Shown: in pieces, positions 22,219 through 33,252 of the stretch
Layout: each line of letters opens with the position of its first letter
How positions within the stretch are numbered: position 1 is the stretch's first letter
NCBI GenBank assembly: GCA_964035575.1
Contig: OZ037897.1
Coordinates: 62,001-126,000 of the forward strand
Length of the DNA stretch: 64,000 nt
Source: Rhynchopus sp. YZ270_cl-10
Taxonomy: Eukaryota > Euglenozoa > Diplonemea > Diplonemida > Diplonemidae
Reading direction: 5' to 3'
The notes under the pieces: model-generated
Database searches by the model: none
What the model saw: the letters and a program-made list of their open reading frames with translations, nothing else
What the model was told of the DNA's origin: nothing
Position numbers and translations under genes: made by a program

Positions 22219-24333
22219 TCATTCCTCATCAGTGTCAGAAGGGAGAGCGTCTACTACTTCAAGAGAATCATTCAATGTCTCGGTCGAACCACTCAAATGT
22301 TGCCTGTCCACCTCTTCCGTGATGCGCTGCACCCCGCGGTTGCTGACCTCCTCAGGCATGTCGAGTGGCTCACCATGAAGATCAGGAATATCCAGGACGT
22401 CGTGGACGAGCCCAACCACTAAATGGGCATGAAGAGCTCTTCTGTGAGGTTTGCTGTCGATGGTGGCCCTAATACCATGGCGCCACCCTCCGCCAATCAC
22501 AACCCATTGAGTGCGATCCTTGTTGCTTGTCACGTGGCGGAATGACATCTTGAACGTGTCAAATTGACCATGACATGAATTCTCCATACTATCGACACCA
22601 CATAACAGCAGAAAATTGGACACATCATCCGCAGCATAGAAGGTAAGCTTGTGCTTCGTACAGTCCGGTTCTCGTTTCACAATGTGAACAACTTCCACAG
22701 GATTGCCTTTTCCTGGCTCACACGGCCGTTTACAAACCACACATGCCCCACGCAATACGTCTGCGATGCGCTTTTTCTTTTCGCCGTGATGCTGCGAGTT
22801 TGAACCCAAGTCGGAAATCCTGGCACGACGTATCACATACTGTTTGTGCAAGGGAAAACGTTTCTGCAGCAGATAATTAACAATAGCAGTGTTATCACCA
22901 AGTGCCCCACCCTGCGTCAGCTCCGACGTCTTCTGCTTCATGTCCTCTGCAATCTGCTGCTCCTTCGCTGCAAGGGCCTTCTTGTCCTCTACAATCTGCT
23001 GCTCCTTCGCTGCAAGGGCCCTCTTGTCCTCTGCAATCTGCTGCTCCTTCGCTGCAAGGGCCTTCTTGTCCTCTGCAATCTGCTGCTCCTTTGCTGCAAT
23101 CTGCTGCTCCAAGGCCTGTTTGCGTGCAAAATAAAATGAAGATATTCGAAATAACTATTTATTGCTGTAAAACAAAGCAGACTTTATTTTACGCGATATT
23201 TCCAGGTGCACGAGTGTGTATTTTTTCCCGAGCGAAGCGAGGGGAAAAACAAGTAATTCAGGGGATTATATACGGGGGTAAAACTCGGTCAGCCTGACCG
23301 AGTTTACAGCAAGCCTTAACTAAAACTCGGTCAGGCCAAATAAAAGAGAGAAAAAAATGATAAATCTTGGAGGAAAAAATCGGTTTCTTTGGTGCCTCAC
23401 ACGAGCCTCTGAGAGTGACCAGAAATGGCCTCATGAACAAAGTGACCCCGTCACAGCCAGAACGCGACTCGATTGGTCAAACGCCGAAGGAAAAGGAAGC
23501 ATGCAGCATGGCGAAAAAAAAAGTAGCGTACCGTGCGCCTGCGGCGCAAGCTTGCAGCCACCCTTCCCATGACATAGTTTGGCAGTAAAAATGTGCAATT
23601 TTAAGCGCAATTTTTTGAAATGTTGCGTACCGTAGCTTCGCTTGGGTGCCATGACCGCCGTTTCTTTTGTACATGTACTGAGGTTACTGATAATTCGTGT
23701 ACCACGTGTGCCTGGCACAAATATAAATGAAGTGCCGAACTCCGAGGAACTCTCACATTCCGCCGGAGGCCCCCAACTTGAGCTAAGGTGGGGACCCGGG
23801 CGCGCGAAGCGCGCCGGGCTCGACCGAGTTTGACCGAGTTTCAGCGAAAACCCCCGAAACCTATATAATGCCCTGAAGTAATTGCTATCAGAAAAAAACG
23901 GGGTGCGACCGATTTCAACAAGTGCAAACTTCGGATTTCGCTAACACTAGTGGGCGTGAAAAACAAGGGTCATACCGTTTCAATCTCTCTGAGCTGGGCG
24001 ATGCGGCAACAGTACTGCTTGGCAATGTCTTCCTGAGTGGTAACACAACCAACTAACACATGTTTTACGGCAGTGATTTCCATCTTCGCCTCGGCAAGAT
24101 CAGCCTTCAGGTCCGCCACGTCCTTCTGGGCACTTGCAAGATCAGGCTGAGGTGACGTTGGACGCTGTGAATGGGTCATGATAGAATAATAATAAAAAGT
24201 GGGCGTGCAAAGTAAGTGTCACGATCATAGAAAGAAAACTGTGAGGGAGGAGGAAGTATACCAGATCAGCAATTCCAGAAGAAGCATCCGTCAAGCACCG
24301 GGATCCACTTCCGTCATCCACGCTTTCAGACAT
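22219..24333 (-). CDS. CR-like family member with coiled coil and HNH-type nuclease domain
   Basis: Exons 24333-24262, 24164-23976 and 23115-22219 join across introns of 97 bases (GTATAC to TTCACAG) and 860 bases (GTATGA to CAAACAG), giving GIADL/RPTSP, EIET/ALEQQ and 385 residues. The MSESVDD start follows the same TTGAAGT-ATG leader as copies 1 and 2. About 30-145 are coiled coil with four near-perfect 14-residue repeats (AAKEQQIAEDKKAL type). About 212-280 form an HNH-like fold: CVVC at 212-215, VEVVHIV with His231, NFLLLCG with Asn254 and CHGQFD at 268-273, matching the H-N-H order with a zinc-type cysteine pair. HNH proteins cut DNA, and such domains are known C-termini of Crinkler/RHS-type effectors. 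The acidic tail ends ALPSDTDEE. The second intron contains an hAT-like element. An alternative unspliced start at 24,179 exists. Catalysis is inferred from motif order only. Confidence 0.65.
23259..23875. mobile_element. hAT-like non-autonomous element in an intron of the HNH gene
   Basis: 617 bases starting CAGGGGATTATATA and ending TATATAATGCCCTG, flanked by the perfect 8-base duplication AAGTAATT (23,251-23,258 and 23,876-23,883). CAGGG ends plus 8-base target duplication are hAT hallmarks. CTCGGTCAG palindromes lie inside both ends, and a GCGTACCGTG-type element (23,518-23,645) is nested within. No transposase frame. Confidence 0.85.
23518..23645. mobile_element. GCGTACCGTG-type short element, copy at 23.5 kb
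   Basis: Begins AGTAGCGTACCGTGCGCCTG and ends TTGCGTACCGTAGCTTCGC, so the two ends are direct repeats of GCGTACCGT, each followed by a small palindrome. The same structure on the other strand is at 51,622-51,755 and 54,093-54,205. Confidence 0.6.
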
Positions 24334-24789
24334 ACTTCAAGAGAAAGGGGTTGGGGAACAGAACAGAACAGAACAAAACAAAACAAATAAAAACAGGGGA
24401 AAACAAACGTTGCAGGGCAAGTGTTTGGGTATACGGGCGGGGGTTGGGTTTTGTGTGAAGAGGAAGGGAAGGGGAAGAAAATAGAGACTGCGCAGTGGTG
24501 ATGTGGTGTGCGAAATAGGCGAGGTGGCGGGACGTGAACAATGCGACTAACTCTTCTGTATTCAAAATACTTTTTTGGGTGAGGAGGGTGGGAACTTTTT
24601 TTTAAAGGTGTCAGTGTCTTATCCAGTGGTGTGGCGGACCCGACGATTTGGGACACAGACACTGGAAAAAAAATACACCGTTCATTTTCTTTCAAAAAAA
24701 AATACTCTGTTCTCTGTCTTCTCCTGAAGAAGAAGGACCATACGATGAAGGGGATTTGAGAAGGTTTTTGGTGGGTAAAACGCGTAAAT
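24334..24789 (-). promoter_or_regulatory. CR-like family leader and upstream region (HNH gene)
   Basis: The leader (24,334-24,560) and the next block (GTGTCAGTGTCTTATCCAGT, then TCTTCTCCTGAAGAAGAAGG) match the region before CR-like copies 3 and 4. This ties the HNH gene to the NTPase genes by shared 5' sequence although the C-terminal parts differ. Confidence 0.6.
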
Positions 24790-25267
24790 TGGTGCTTCCC
24801 GGGGGGTATGCATTTCGCAAATTTTCAATTCAATTCACAACTTTTCACAACTTTTCACAACTTTTCACCACCCTTTTTTCTTCGTTGGTGAAGCTTTTAA
24901 ATGCCGGCATTTGCATTTCCGGAATCCGTCCGGCCAGTGGTGGGGTCAATTTGCCGAAATGGACAAGTTCTCGTCATTTCCGCACAGTGCACAGTACACA
25001 GGTACACAGGTACACCACATCACGTTCTATCTTGTGAATCCCAGCATACCCCTCAATGGGTGGGTCACCACCCAGCCCAAAAAAAACTCCCCCCCAAAAA
25101 AAAAAATCAATTCACAACTTTTCACAACTTTTCACAATTTTTCACAATTTTTCACAATTTTTCACCAGCCTTCACAATTTTATAGCGGTTTTCGTGTTGT
25201 GAAAACTTGTGAAAACTTGTCACATTTTGTGAAAATTTGTGAAATGCATACCCCCCGGGAAGCACCA
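24790..25267. mobile_element. 478-base TIR element G in the CR-like upstream region
   Basis: Ends TGGTGCTTCCCGGGGGGTAT and the inverse, with perfect 5-base target duplication TAAAT (24,785-24,789 and 25,268-25,272). The paralogous empty site CGCGTAAATAAGG is seen at 26,743 and 50,257. The interior is rich in CACAACTTTT repeats. A shorter relative lies at 57,671-57,820. Confidence 0.85.
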
Positions 25268-25590
25268 TAAATAAGGTTTTACGGTTTTACCTATAAGATG
25301 TCTTTTGGAGTTGTTGTTATGTTTGGGTTCCCAAATTGCGCCGTATTTGTCTTCACAATATTGGGGGAAAAGGATACAAGAACGGCTGCATGCAGACCAT
25401 TTTAGGATGGCAGCTTTTTGCCCGTTGTTTTTGATAATTTTGGCAAGCTCAGACACAAAAAAAAAAAAAAATGACTGTGCGTTGTGTGTACCACACAATG
25501 TCAAAAGACCTGCCAAAATTTTGTTTTTGAGAATATCAAACACAATAACAATATCCAAATAGGGAAGGGGAGGTTAATGAAAACAAGGTA
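25268..25590. repeat. Distal CR-like upstream region, copy 1
   Basis: Runs from AAGGTTTTACGG to ATGAAAACAAGG. Related copies are at 26,655-26,960 plus 28,592-28,690, 44,055-44,175 (partial), and 50,265-50,465 plus 50,991-51,125. An open frame on the minus strand is kept in parts (CSRSCILFPQYCEDKYG), but it is broken differently in each copy, so I do not call a gene. Confidence 0.6.
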
Positions 25591-25633
25591 ACGCAATAAT
25601 TTCGTGGGAACATTAAAAGAGAAAAGTTTGTAA

Positions 25634-25670
25634 GATGACCCTAAGCCTCTTGTGCTTGGTGCTAGTCACC
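25634..25670 (+). ncRNA. CTAAGC stem-loop family, copy at 25.6 kb
   Basis: AAGATGACCCTAAGC, loop CTCTTGT, GCTTGG, then an extra TGCTA before GTCACCTT. The outer and inner arms of the family hairpin are kept. Confidence 0.4.
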
Positions 25671-26654
25671 TTAAAAAGAGGGGTGGTGAACAGATAAAGC
25701 GAGTGGTTATGAGGTACTTTTTGCGGTGCGCCTCAGGGATATGATGCAACAAATGAGAATTTGTTGAAACCGCATTTGGTGTATGAAGGGACAGAGGCAG
25801 TGCCTCCTGTTGTCACTTCCGGGGTCTGCTGCAGAGGGGGCGATCCAGGCGCAGGACATTCAACAGCATTCGCAACATCGTGGTGATGCTGGACCGCTCC
25901 TGCTCCCGTCCCCGGCAAATTCACTTCATGGTGCGCAGCCTCCGCCGCCTTCTGATGGCCCTGCCGCTCCACAGCGTGACACAAGCCCTGAGCCATACAG
26001 ACCGATGATGATGATTTCCTCTACCGCAACCAGGAGCAGGAGCAAAGAAGAGCTGACCGTGCTTCTCAAACGCGTTGCTACCACCACCACTCCTCGGTGG
26101 AAGATGCCTAAACGTAACGAACCGTCTTCGCTATGTGCGCTACACGCAACGAGTGGTTACGAATCGCAGTTGTGCGGCTAAACCTCTCTGCTTGGGTTTT
26201 TGGGTGGGAAAACGTGGGTTGCGTGGCACTGCAACGGGGGGCACGTGTGCACCACCCTGTGTGGCCCACACACAGGGTTCTGACACCCCGGCATCGCGTT
26301 TCCCACCCCACACACTCAGGTGTGGTCTCAAAAAACCGTTTTTTGGCTTGAAACTCGAGATTTCTGGTGAGAAATGCCTGTTTTTCCTGTACGAAAATAC
26401 AGTGAAATTATCCCGGGAAAAAATCACGCCACTGGCGTGAACAAAATAAAAAAAAATCACGCTCCTATGTACTTTCCCACAGAAAAATAAAAACACATGT
26501 GAAAAAAAGTAAAAATACAGTGAAAAAAAGTGCCTCCACAGTAGTTTTATTTTCCGATAAAACGTCATAGACAAATTATCGACAATTAAAATTACCCTTT
26601 TCCAACAGAGCCCCACTAGAACTTTATTTAACAAGTGAATTAAAAAAAAAAAAA
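25671..26654. other. Unassigned spacer with a GC-rich island
   Basis: 25,740-26,170 is GC-rich with short coding-like stretches in more than one frame (ENLLKPHLVYEGTEAVPPVV; KEELTVLLKRV) but no single long frame, so it may be a decayed gene or element. From 26,180 the sequence is low-complexity and A/T-rich with no feature I can support. Confidence 0.4.
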
Positions 26655-26963
26655 AAACTCTGTTCTCTGTCTTCTCCTGAAGAAGAAGGACCATACGATG
26701 AAGGGGGGCTATTTGAGAAGGTTTTTGGTGGGTAAAGCGCGTAAATAAGGTTTTACGGTTTCACCTATAAGATGTCTTTTGGAGTTGTTGCCGTGTTTGG
26801 GTTCCCAAATTGCGTCGTATTTGTCTTCACAATATTAGGGAAGGATACAAGAACGGCTGCATGCAGACCATTTTAGGATGGCAGCTTTTTGCCCGTTGCT
26901 TTTTTTTTTTTTTTTTTTTTCAATATTTTTTTTTGAAAAAATTGATAATTTTGGTGATCAAGC
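26655..26963. repeat. Distal CR-like upstream region, copy 2 (left part)
   Basis: Matches 24,700-24,789 plus 25,268-25,450 without element G, so it serves as an empty site. It continues at 28,592-28,690 after a PIF/Harbinger-like insertion. Confidence 0.65.
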
Positions 26964-27219
26964 TTAGGGCTTAGTTATTTTTTTTTTTGGTACGCGTCCC
27001 GGACCCCCCTCAAATTTTGAGCGCGCGCGCGCAAAAAAAAATAAAATACCAAAAAAAAATAACTTGTTTTGGCCTGCAAAATCAATGTTGTGCCCAAAAA
27101 AAAAAATATTTCGAAAAAAAACATTCGAAAAAAAAAATTGTTGAAATTTTCCAACTTTTTTTTTTATACTTTTCCATGCACACCACACCGGCATATTTTT
27201 TTTTATTTTTTATTCCACA

Positions 27220-28327
27220 GTTAAATAAAGTATACGAAGGATTTGGCACTTTTAGCGTGATTCTTTTTAATGATAATTTCACGCCGTGTTTTTTTCGCAA
27301 ATAAAAACCACGCTAATTGAACTTTATTTCACGCGTTTTCACTTTATTTCACTGCAATTCCTTAGGAGCGTGATTTTATTTTTGTTTTTTTCACGCCAAA
27401 ACAGGGGTTTTTTTTGGCGATAACTTCACGCTAAATTTTGGGACATCCTGCACCACCACCCGCCTAAAAATTGAAAATTTCGAATTTTTTTTGCACTTTT
27501 CCCATTTTTTTTTTGACACACGCAACATGCCGAAGGATCTAAGACGCAAACGGTCCTCCGACAAGAGATGGACAAGCACCACAGTGGTTTTGCTGAAGGA
27601 CTGGCATCGTCGACACCGTACATCCGTGAATGGGACCGCTTTTTAAGGAATTCATTGGCAAGCCCAACGGTAAGCCCACGGAAGCCGACTTTGTTTTGTG
27701 CATAGTGCATCTCCGTGACGATCTCACGTACAAATCGTCGTCGTAATAGACAGCGTTCAGTAAGCTGAGCAGCATATTGGTGAGGAAGTATGGGGTGCAA
27801 CTGCAAGACCAGTTTCCGCAGGCTCGTGTGTCTCTTGAAGCAACACCAGACCGGCTACCGACACGACAGTCCAAGGCACTCCGCACTTACGAAACAAGAA
27901 ATCGACTCTTTCATTACCTATGAAGACGAAGGACACACCCCCTTACTTCATTGTGAGGAGGGCGGTGGCTGGCATGATATTCTGTGATGGGCGGGGATCT
28001 TCTGAATGTCTCTCGCTTGCACGATAGCCATTTCCCGACCTCCCGCTAGCACCCGCGCCCAGTATACCGGGTTTTTGCAGGTTCCCCCGCGGGAGGGTAA
28101 CAGGGCTGGAGGGACCCTCCAGCCTTTTTTAGCCTCCCTCCAGCCCCTCAGGTACGCCAGCCCCCCCAGCGGGAGTCCCGCTAGCCTAGCTAGGGTTCCC
28201 GTGGGATTCCCGGTAGCGCTGGCGGGAGGGTAATGAGAGCTACCCGGAGGGACACATACTCGTTAGTTATTGCACAATAAATGAGTCACGCTAAAAGTGC
28301 CAAATCCTTTCGTATACTTTATTTAAC
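27220..28327. mobile_element. Nested TIR element E carrying a decayed tyrosine-recombinase-like remnant (fossil)
   Basis: Inverted ends GTTAAATAAAGTATACGAAG at 27,220 and the inverse at 28,308-28,327, continuing through GGATTTGGCACTTTTAGCGT. Between about 27,580 and 27,990 plus-strand coding remnants recall the core-binding part of tyrosine recombinases (STPYIREWDRF-like and AFSKLSSILVRKYGVQLQD-like stretches), as in Crypton or DIRS-like elements. It is broken in several places. Family assignment is tentative. A GC-rich palindromic tract lies at about 28,060-28,240. Confidence 0.5.
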
Positions 28328-28343
28328 GTGAAATAAAATTACG

Positions 28344-28509
28344 TATTCAACGCCTTTTAGCGAATTTTTTTGCGATACTTCACTTATTTTTTTCCCAGGC
28401 TCGTGGATTCAATTTGCCTCGCTTCGCTCGGCAAATTAACTACCACTCGCCTGGGAAAAAAATGCGTGAAGTTATCGCAAAAAAAAACCACGCTAAAAGG
28501 CGTTGAATA
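28344..28509. mobile_element. 166-base MITE F nested in element A
   Basis: Ends TATTCAACGCCTTTTAGCG and the inverse (CGCTAAAAGGCGTTGAATA). Nearly the whole element folds back, with GCGATA/TATCGC and CCCAGGC/GCCTGGG as further paired blocks around a loop containing CCTCGCTTCGCTCGG. Confidence 0.7.
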
Positions 28510-28591
28510 AATAGTTATTATTTTTTATTTTTGGATTTCCAAAAATTTGAGCGCGCGCGGACGCGTACCAAAAAAAAAAATAACTAAGCCC

Positions 28592-28691
28592 TTAGACACA
28601 AAAAAAAAAAAAAAAAAAATGACTGTGCGTTGTGTGTACCACACAATGTCAAAAAACCTGCCAAAATTTTGTTTTTGAGAATATCAAACAC
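28592..28691. repeat. Distal CR-like upstream region, copy 2 (right part)
   Basis: Continues the match to 25,450-25,545 (GTACCACACAATGTCAAAA) and stops at ATCAAACACA, where HFM1-derived sequence begins. This is a clear recombination junction. Confidence 0.7.
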
Positions 28692-28857
28692 ACTCTCTTG
28701 CCGGACCCGGTCGGCGCGCTGACCACCGTGTTCTCATCACTCCCGAGGAGTGTGTCGACGCAGGCAGACTGCACCTTATTAAACTCCTTGAAAGGGAACA
28801 GCTGTGTCAACGCATCAGCGCCTTTCATGCATGAGGCAACGGATTTCATGGGCAGCA
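28692..28857 (-). pseudogene. HFM1 5' fragment
   Basis: Encodes only the first 51 residues of the helicase, from MKSVASCMKG to the Walker A APTGSGK, then breaks into CR-like upstream sequence. It matches 13,372 downward and 46,196 downward. It cannot make a helicase. Confidence 0.85.
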
Positions 28858-28892
28858 AGAGAGGGTGAGAGAAAGAGAGAGGGGGCAGTTTG

Positions 28893-29196
28893 GGGAGGTC
28901 TAGAGAATATGATCTGTGGTGTGGTGTGTGTGTGTGTGTAGGACGACCTTCAATTTTGTTCAAAACTAATCCATAAAAAAGGAAGGGAGTAGGAAGGGTA
29001 CCATTTTGTTGTAATACGTACGGGGGAAGAGAGAGGTAGGGAAACCAAAAAATGCAAAAATTTCCTGAATTTGTGTGTTTTTGTTGTGAGTTTCCGTGCG
29101 TCTTTCCCCTTCCATCCTTGCCGAAGCAAGTGGAGAAAAGTGAATCTATTGATATGTTGCAAAGATTGATCATGTAATCATTCTCCTAGACCTCCC
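28893..29196. mobile_element. TIR element M in duplicated HFM1 upstream region, arm 1
   Basis: About 304 bases between GGGAGGTCTAGAGAAT and the inverse with one extra base (ATTCTCCTAGACCTCCC). The original HFM1 upstream region (13,373-13,425) lacks it, so it was inserted before the segmental duplication. No clear target duplication. Confidence 0.55.
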
Positions 29197-29865
29197 AAGA
29201 CGCAGCAAAGCTGCTTAGCTAGCTACTAAAAGAGACCCAGGCAGAGTGCTGGGGTAAAAATAGAGGGAGACTCTGTTGAAATGTGTGGCAATGTGTTGGG
29301 AGAGGGGATTGGAGGGATTAAACAGAGAGAGGAAAAATTGGATTTAGGTGATTTTTTGTTGGAGTGTAGCTGCCTCATACAACAGTTTTCACTGCCCACT
29401 CTGTCACAGCTACCTGGAAATATTTGTTTTGGATGGCGTAAAGGCCCGTATAGGCCACACCCCATCCATTTTCTCCAGCCTTTACGCGCCTCTACGCGGG
29501 GTCAAAAACAGGTGGAGGACAGAAAAAACAAAGAAAAAAACTAAAGAAGGGCAGAGAAGAGGTCGTATCAAATACGGGGACACATATTGGAGGAAAAAAA
29601 CGGAACGAAATAAAATTTGTAAGATGAATGTGTGCACACATACACATACACCTTATTTAAAACAGCGGACTCATGTTTCAGTAAGGTTGGAGGAGAAGCT
29701 ACAGGTTTGGATAAAGATCCAAAGAGGAGGACAGTAGTAGAGAGTACATCGGTTTGCGGGTTCGTTTTGCTTCTTAGAAACCACAAAAGACCCTACGTCG
29801 AGCACCTCTGCAGTGTTGAAGTTTCTCCTACATGACATCGCCTACTATGCTGTGCACTTCGTTTC
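29197..29865. other. Duplicated HFM1 upstream region and CR-like 3' flank, arm 1
   Basis: 29,232-29,420 matches the HFM1 upstream region at 13,420-13,600. A degenerate relative of the CCACCTG MITE lies at about 29,440-29,517 (ACGCGCCTCTACGCGGGGTC). The shared GGCAGAGAAGAGGTCGTATC block, an ATGTGTGCACACAT palindrome (about 29,625) and the CR-like 3' flank follow. No gene. Confidence 0.55.
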
Positions 29866-32585
29866 TTACTCTTGCGAAGATTGCCGCTTCCGCTTCCGCT
29901 TCCGTCTGCTAGATACACTGCTGTTTGGTTCCTCCTTTTGCTTACTGTGCAGCCACAATGGTGCAAAAAAATTGAAGTACTCCTCAAAGCTAGTTGCGTC
30001 AACTACACCTATTATGCGATCCTTCAGAACCTCATCCTGCTTGCACCACTCAACCCACTGCTCCGGAAAGGTAGCGATGGTGTGCCACAAGAAGATATCA
30101 CTTTTGTCGTCTAGTTCCACAAAGATATCTCCGTGAGGAGCGCCAAGTGCGTTCAGGAATGCGGCGCCTTGGAGCGGGGTCTCTTCCTTGATATGACTCC
30201 TCGGTGAAGCTTTGCTCTTTATCTTCTGCTCTTGTTTTGTCCCCCGCGTTTCAGTCCGACCCGCTGCAAAACGGAGCGTGAGGGGGGTGTTCGTGAACAT
30301 GCGATCGCTAGGCTCATTAAGCCACTGCACACCTTTGTGCAGGTCCACCACGTTCATTGATCCGGTGTCGTGCAGCTTAGAGAGGACACACCTAAACCAC
30401 TGCACGAACGTTTCGAAGGAACTAGGGCTGTGCGTCTCCCAGAAGTTGTACTTCGCGAGCAGGCTTCCAGGTCGCCCTATGGAGTTGACAATAGCCCAGA
30501 TGAGTGAAAGCCTGAGGTACGTCTTCCCCCCCTCCCTTTGAAGACTCATGAGGCCCATGGATAGGTGTGCTGCGAGGTCGGCGTCTTCGTTCACAGGCTT
30601 CTTAAGCAGCGCATATCTAAGCAGCATCGTTTGCTCCTCCACGCTGACAACAATCCCGGTGTACCGAACCCTAATCTGATCACACACAGCGATGAGCAGC
30701 CCAGGATCGTCTCGGACCCTCTCAGGGTGATCTTTGGCGACGTCACAGAGCACCTCAACCGCACGTCCAAAACCTTTCACGATCTCGAATAAGTCGTCAG
30801 ACACAGCCTTTGGAAGGGTCTCAGGTCTTGTGGTGACAGGGGGGAGTTGCAGGTAGCATGGGACCACGCTCGAGCCCTTCAATGCATCCACCGCTGTCTT
30901 CCGTGCAGTCATCGTGCATACGCTGAACACAAAGTACGGAGATGCCATTTGACAGGCCAGCATCACATCTCGCAGGAAAACACGTATCTCTTTGTTGCCC
31001 CCTGGGCATAGCTCATCATGCACCAAGTTGTGCACGCCGTCGACCATCAGCAGGCACACCACGTTATCCGGGTACTGCTCTTCCTTGCCGAAATGCTTGC
31101 ACAGACCTTCCACAAGCTCGTCAAGAGTGAAGTCAGCTCTGTGTGTGTCGTTCCACTGCCGAAAGGTACGGGACGTGTCAGTCGTAAAACCCAGCAGATG
31201 GTAACAAATCCGATCGAGCACAGCAGACATGTGCATGCTTTCGTATTCCGAGTTGTACGTTGGCCCGTTCTCGAAGGGCACGTTGAAGGTAAATACCATA
31301 TTGCCCTTTGTTTTGTTCGCCAACATCTCTGGCACCATCATGAGAGCACGAGACTTGCCCATGCCCAGACCTGCGCAGATTATTGGCTGTAGCAGAGCCT
31401 GCTTATCTCTTTCCTTGGCAGCAAACGCGGTGTAGTTCTTCTCGAAGACTTCACACAACCCGTTCTGCAGATCATCACGATTTTGGTATGTCCACGTCAT
31501 GCCAGAAGTCTTCGCCAATTCGAATGGGTGCTGCAGACGTTGAGCCAGTAGCGGTTCAGCAAGGACATCCTTCACGGAGATTGCTTGCTTGCCTTGTTTA
31601 ATCCGAATGTACTTGAGTTCCTCGCGAGCTTTCCACAGCCCCTCCTCAGCCTTCCGCAGTTCTTCGACAATTCCCTGTTTGTGTGGGAAAAGAATGTGCA
31701 AAACTACAAACAATAACATCAAAAACAAAGTTGCACCACACTGTGCATCTCCACTGCCGACGTTGCAACCCCAACATGTTGTGAATGGGTGATGCCAGAA
31801 AGATGAAATAGAAACAGGTGTGCAAAGCAAGTAGACCACTCGACGTGCCTCCAAAAAAAGATCAGAAGTTCCCTACGCCACACAAACCACATGTCATGAC
31901 TCAACTAGTGAGTGAATGGAAACTACAAAAATAAGGGTTATACCGTCTCCTCCTTGAGCTCGGTGATCATGGTGAGTACATCATTCGCGCTTGGTGGGAC
32001 CTTTTTAAAACGATTCCGAGCATCGCCCAAGTCATCTGCTGTAAACTTCTCCTCCTGAAGACAAAGGTTTAAGATAGGAATTTGAGCCCTGCGCAGCTCC
32101 CACTCTGCCTGCACCTTCTCCCGCTTTGCCTGCCACATCTTTTCCTCTTTCAGCCACTTCTCCTTATCTGCCTGATCTGCCTGCACCTTCTCCTGATCTG
32201 CCTGCACCTTCTCCTTATCTGCCTGCACCTTCTCCTTATCTGCCTGCACCTTCTCCTTCTCTGCCTGCAGATCTGCCTGCATCTTCTCCTTCTCTGCCTG
32301 CAGATCTGCCTGCATCTTCTCCTGATCTGCCTGCACCTTCTCCTGATCTGCCTGCACCTTCTCCTTATCTGCCTGCACCTTCTCCTTCTCTGCCTGCAGA
32401 TCTGCCTGCATCTTCTCCTTCTCTGCCTGCAGATCTGCCTGCATCTTCTCCTTCTCTGCCTGCAGCTTCTCCCTCTCTGCCTGCCAAAACTTCTCCTTCT
32501 CTGCCTGCCAAAACTTCTCCTTCTCTGCCTGCAGCTTCCTCAGAGCTTCTTGCGTTTCTGCAGCGTCATCCTCACCAGTCGACAT
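29866..32585 (-). CDS. CR-like coiled-coil plus P-loop NTPase protein, copy 3
   Basis: Exon 1 (32585-31944, 214 codons) and exon 2 (31674-29866) join across a 269-base intron (GTATAA to CACAAACAG): ELKEET/GIVEEL, 816 residues. Exon 1 begins MSTGEDDAAETQEALRKLQA and is a long coiled coil made of KEKVQAD heptads and QADLQAEKEKM 11-residue units. Exon 2 has Walker A GLGMGKS and Walker B LLMVDGVHN. Compared with copies 1 and 2, the Lys/Pro/Ala-rich tail is replaced by a short RRKRKRKRQSSQE end, and part of the region before it is shorter. Copy 4 is the same gene in the other duplication arm, differing in coiled-coil length. The leader near the ATG is diverged (GGTTCAATATG) but conserved beyond. 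Confidence 0.7.
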
Positions 32586-32932
32586 ATTGAACCGAACAAA
32601 ACAAAACGCACAAAAACAGGGGAAAACAAACGTTGCAGGGCAAGTGTTTGGGTATACGGGCGGGGGTTGGGTTTTGTATGAAGAGGAAGGGAAGGGGAAG
32701 AAAATAGAGACTGCGCAGTGGTGATGTGGTGTGCGAAATAGGCGAGGTGGCGGGACGTGAACAATGCGACTAACTCTTCTTTATCCAAAATACTTTTTTT
32801 TGGGTGCGGAGGGTAGTAACTTTTTTTTAAAGGTGTCAGTGTCTTATCCAGTGGTGTGGCGGACCCGACGATTTGGGACACAGACACTGGAAAAAAAAAA
32901 TACACCGTTCATTTTCTTTCAAAAAAAACAAG
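32586..32932 (-). promoter_or_regulatory. CR-like family leader and upstream region, copy 3
   Basis: Carries the family blocks GGGGAAAACAAACGTTGCAG, AATAGGCGAGGTGGCGGGAC and GTGTCAGTGTCTTATCCAGT. It is cut at 32,932 by a PIF/Harbinger-like element. Confidence 0.6.
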
Positions 32933-32935
32933 TAA

Positions 32936-33249
32936 GGGCTTAGTTATTTTTTTTTTTGGTACGCGTCCGCGCGCGCTCAAATTTTTGGAAATCCAAAAAT
33001 AAAAAATAAAAAATAAAAAAAAATATGCCGGTGTGGTGTGCCTAGAAAAGTACAAAAAAAAAAGTTGGAAAATTTCAACAATTTTTTTTTCCGAATATTT
33101 TTTTTCCGATTTTTTTTTTTTTGGGCACAACATTGATTTTGCAGCCAAAACAAGTTATTTTTTTTTGGTATTTTATTTTTTTTTGCGCGCGCGCGCTCAA
33201 AATTTGAGGGGGGTCCCGGACGCGTACCAAAAAAAAAATAACTAAGCCC
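32936..33249. mobile_element. PIF/Harbinger-like MITE, copy B
   Basis: 314 bases with ends GGGCTTAGTTATTTTTTTTT and the inverse, flanked by TAA (32,933-32,935 and 33,250-33,252). The interior matches copy C in opposite orientation. Confidence 0.85.
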
Positions 33250-33252
33250 TAA

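Larger units (their letters stand above)
26967..28591. mobile_element. PIF/Harbinger-like element A with nested insertions
   Basis: Ends GGGCTTAGTTATTTTTTTTT and the inverse (AATAACTAAGCCC), flanked by TTA (26,964-26,966 and 28,592-28,594). A 3-base TWA duplication with GGGC-type ends is typical of PIF/Harbinger and Tourist-like MITEs. The other two copies are about 315 bases; this one is 1,625 because other elements have inserted (27,220-28,327 and 28,344-28,509). Confidence 0.8.
28692..32932. repeat. Segmental duplication, arm 1
   Basis: Matches 46,038-50,183 in the same order and orientation at an offset of 17,346 bases, falling to 17,250 after a 96-base length difference in the coiled-coil exon. 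It contains the HFM1 5' piece, HFM1 upstream sequence with an insertion, CR-like copy 3 and its leader. The 662-residue unspliced frames in the two arms look identical, so the duplication or a conversion event is recent. Confidence 0.85.

Noticed and set aside
25220-25558. Minus-strand frame in the distal CR-like upstream region as a small gene
   Set aside because: Parts recur in other copies, but each copy is interrupted differently and homopolymer runs break it; better read as non-coding upstream repeat.
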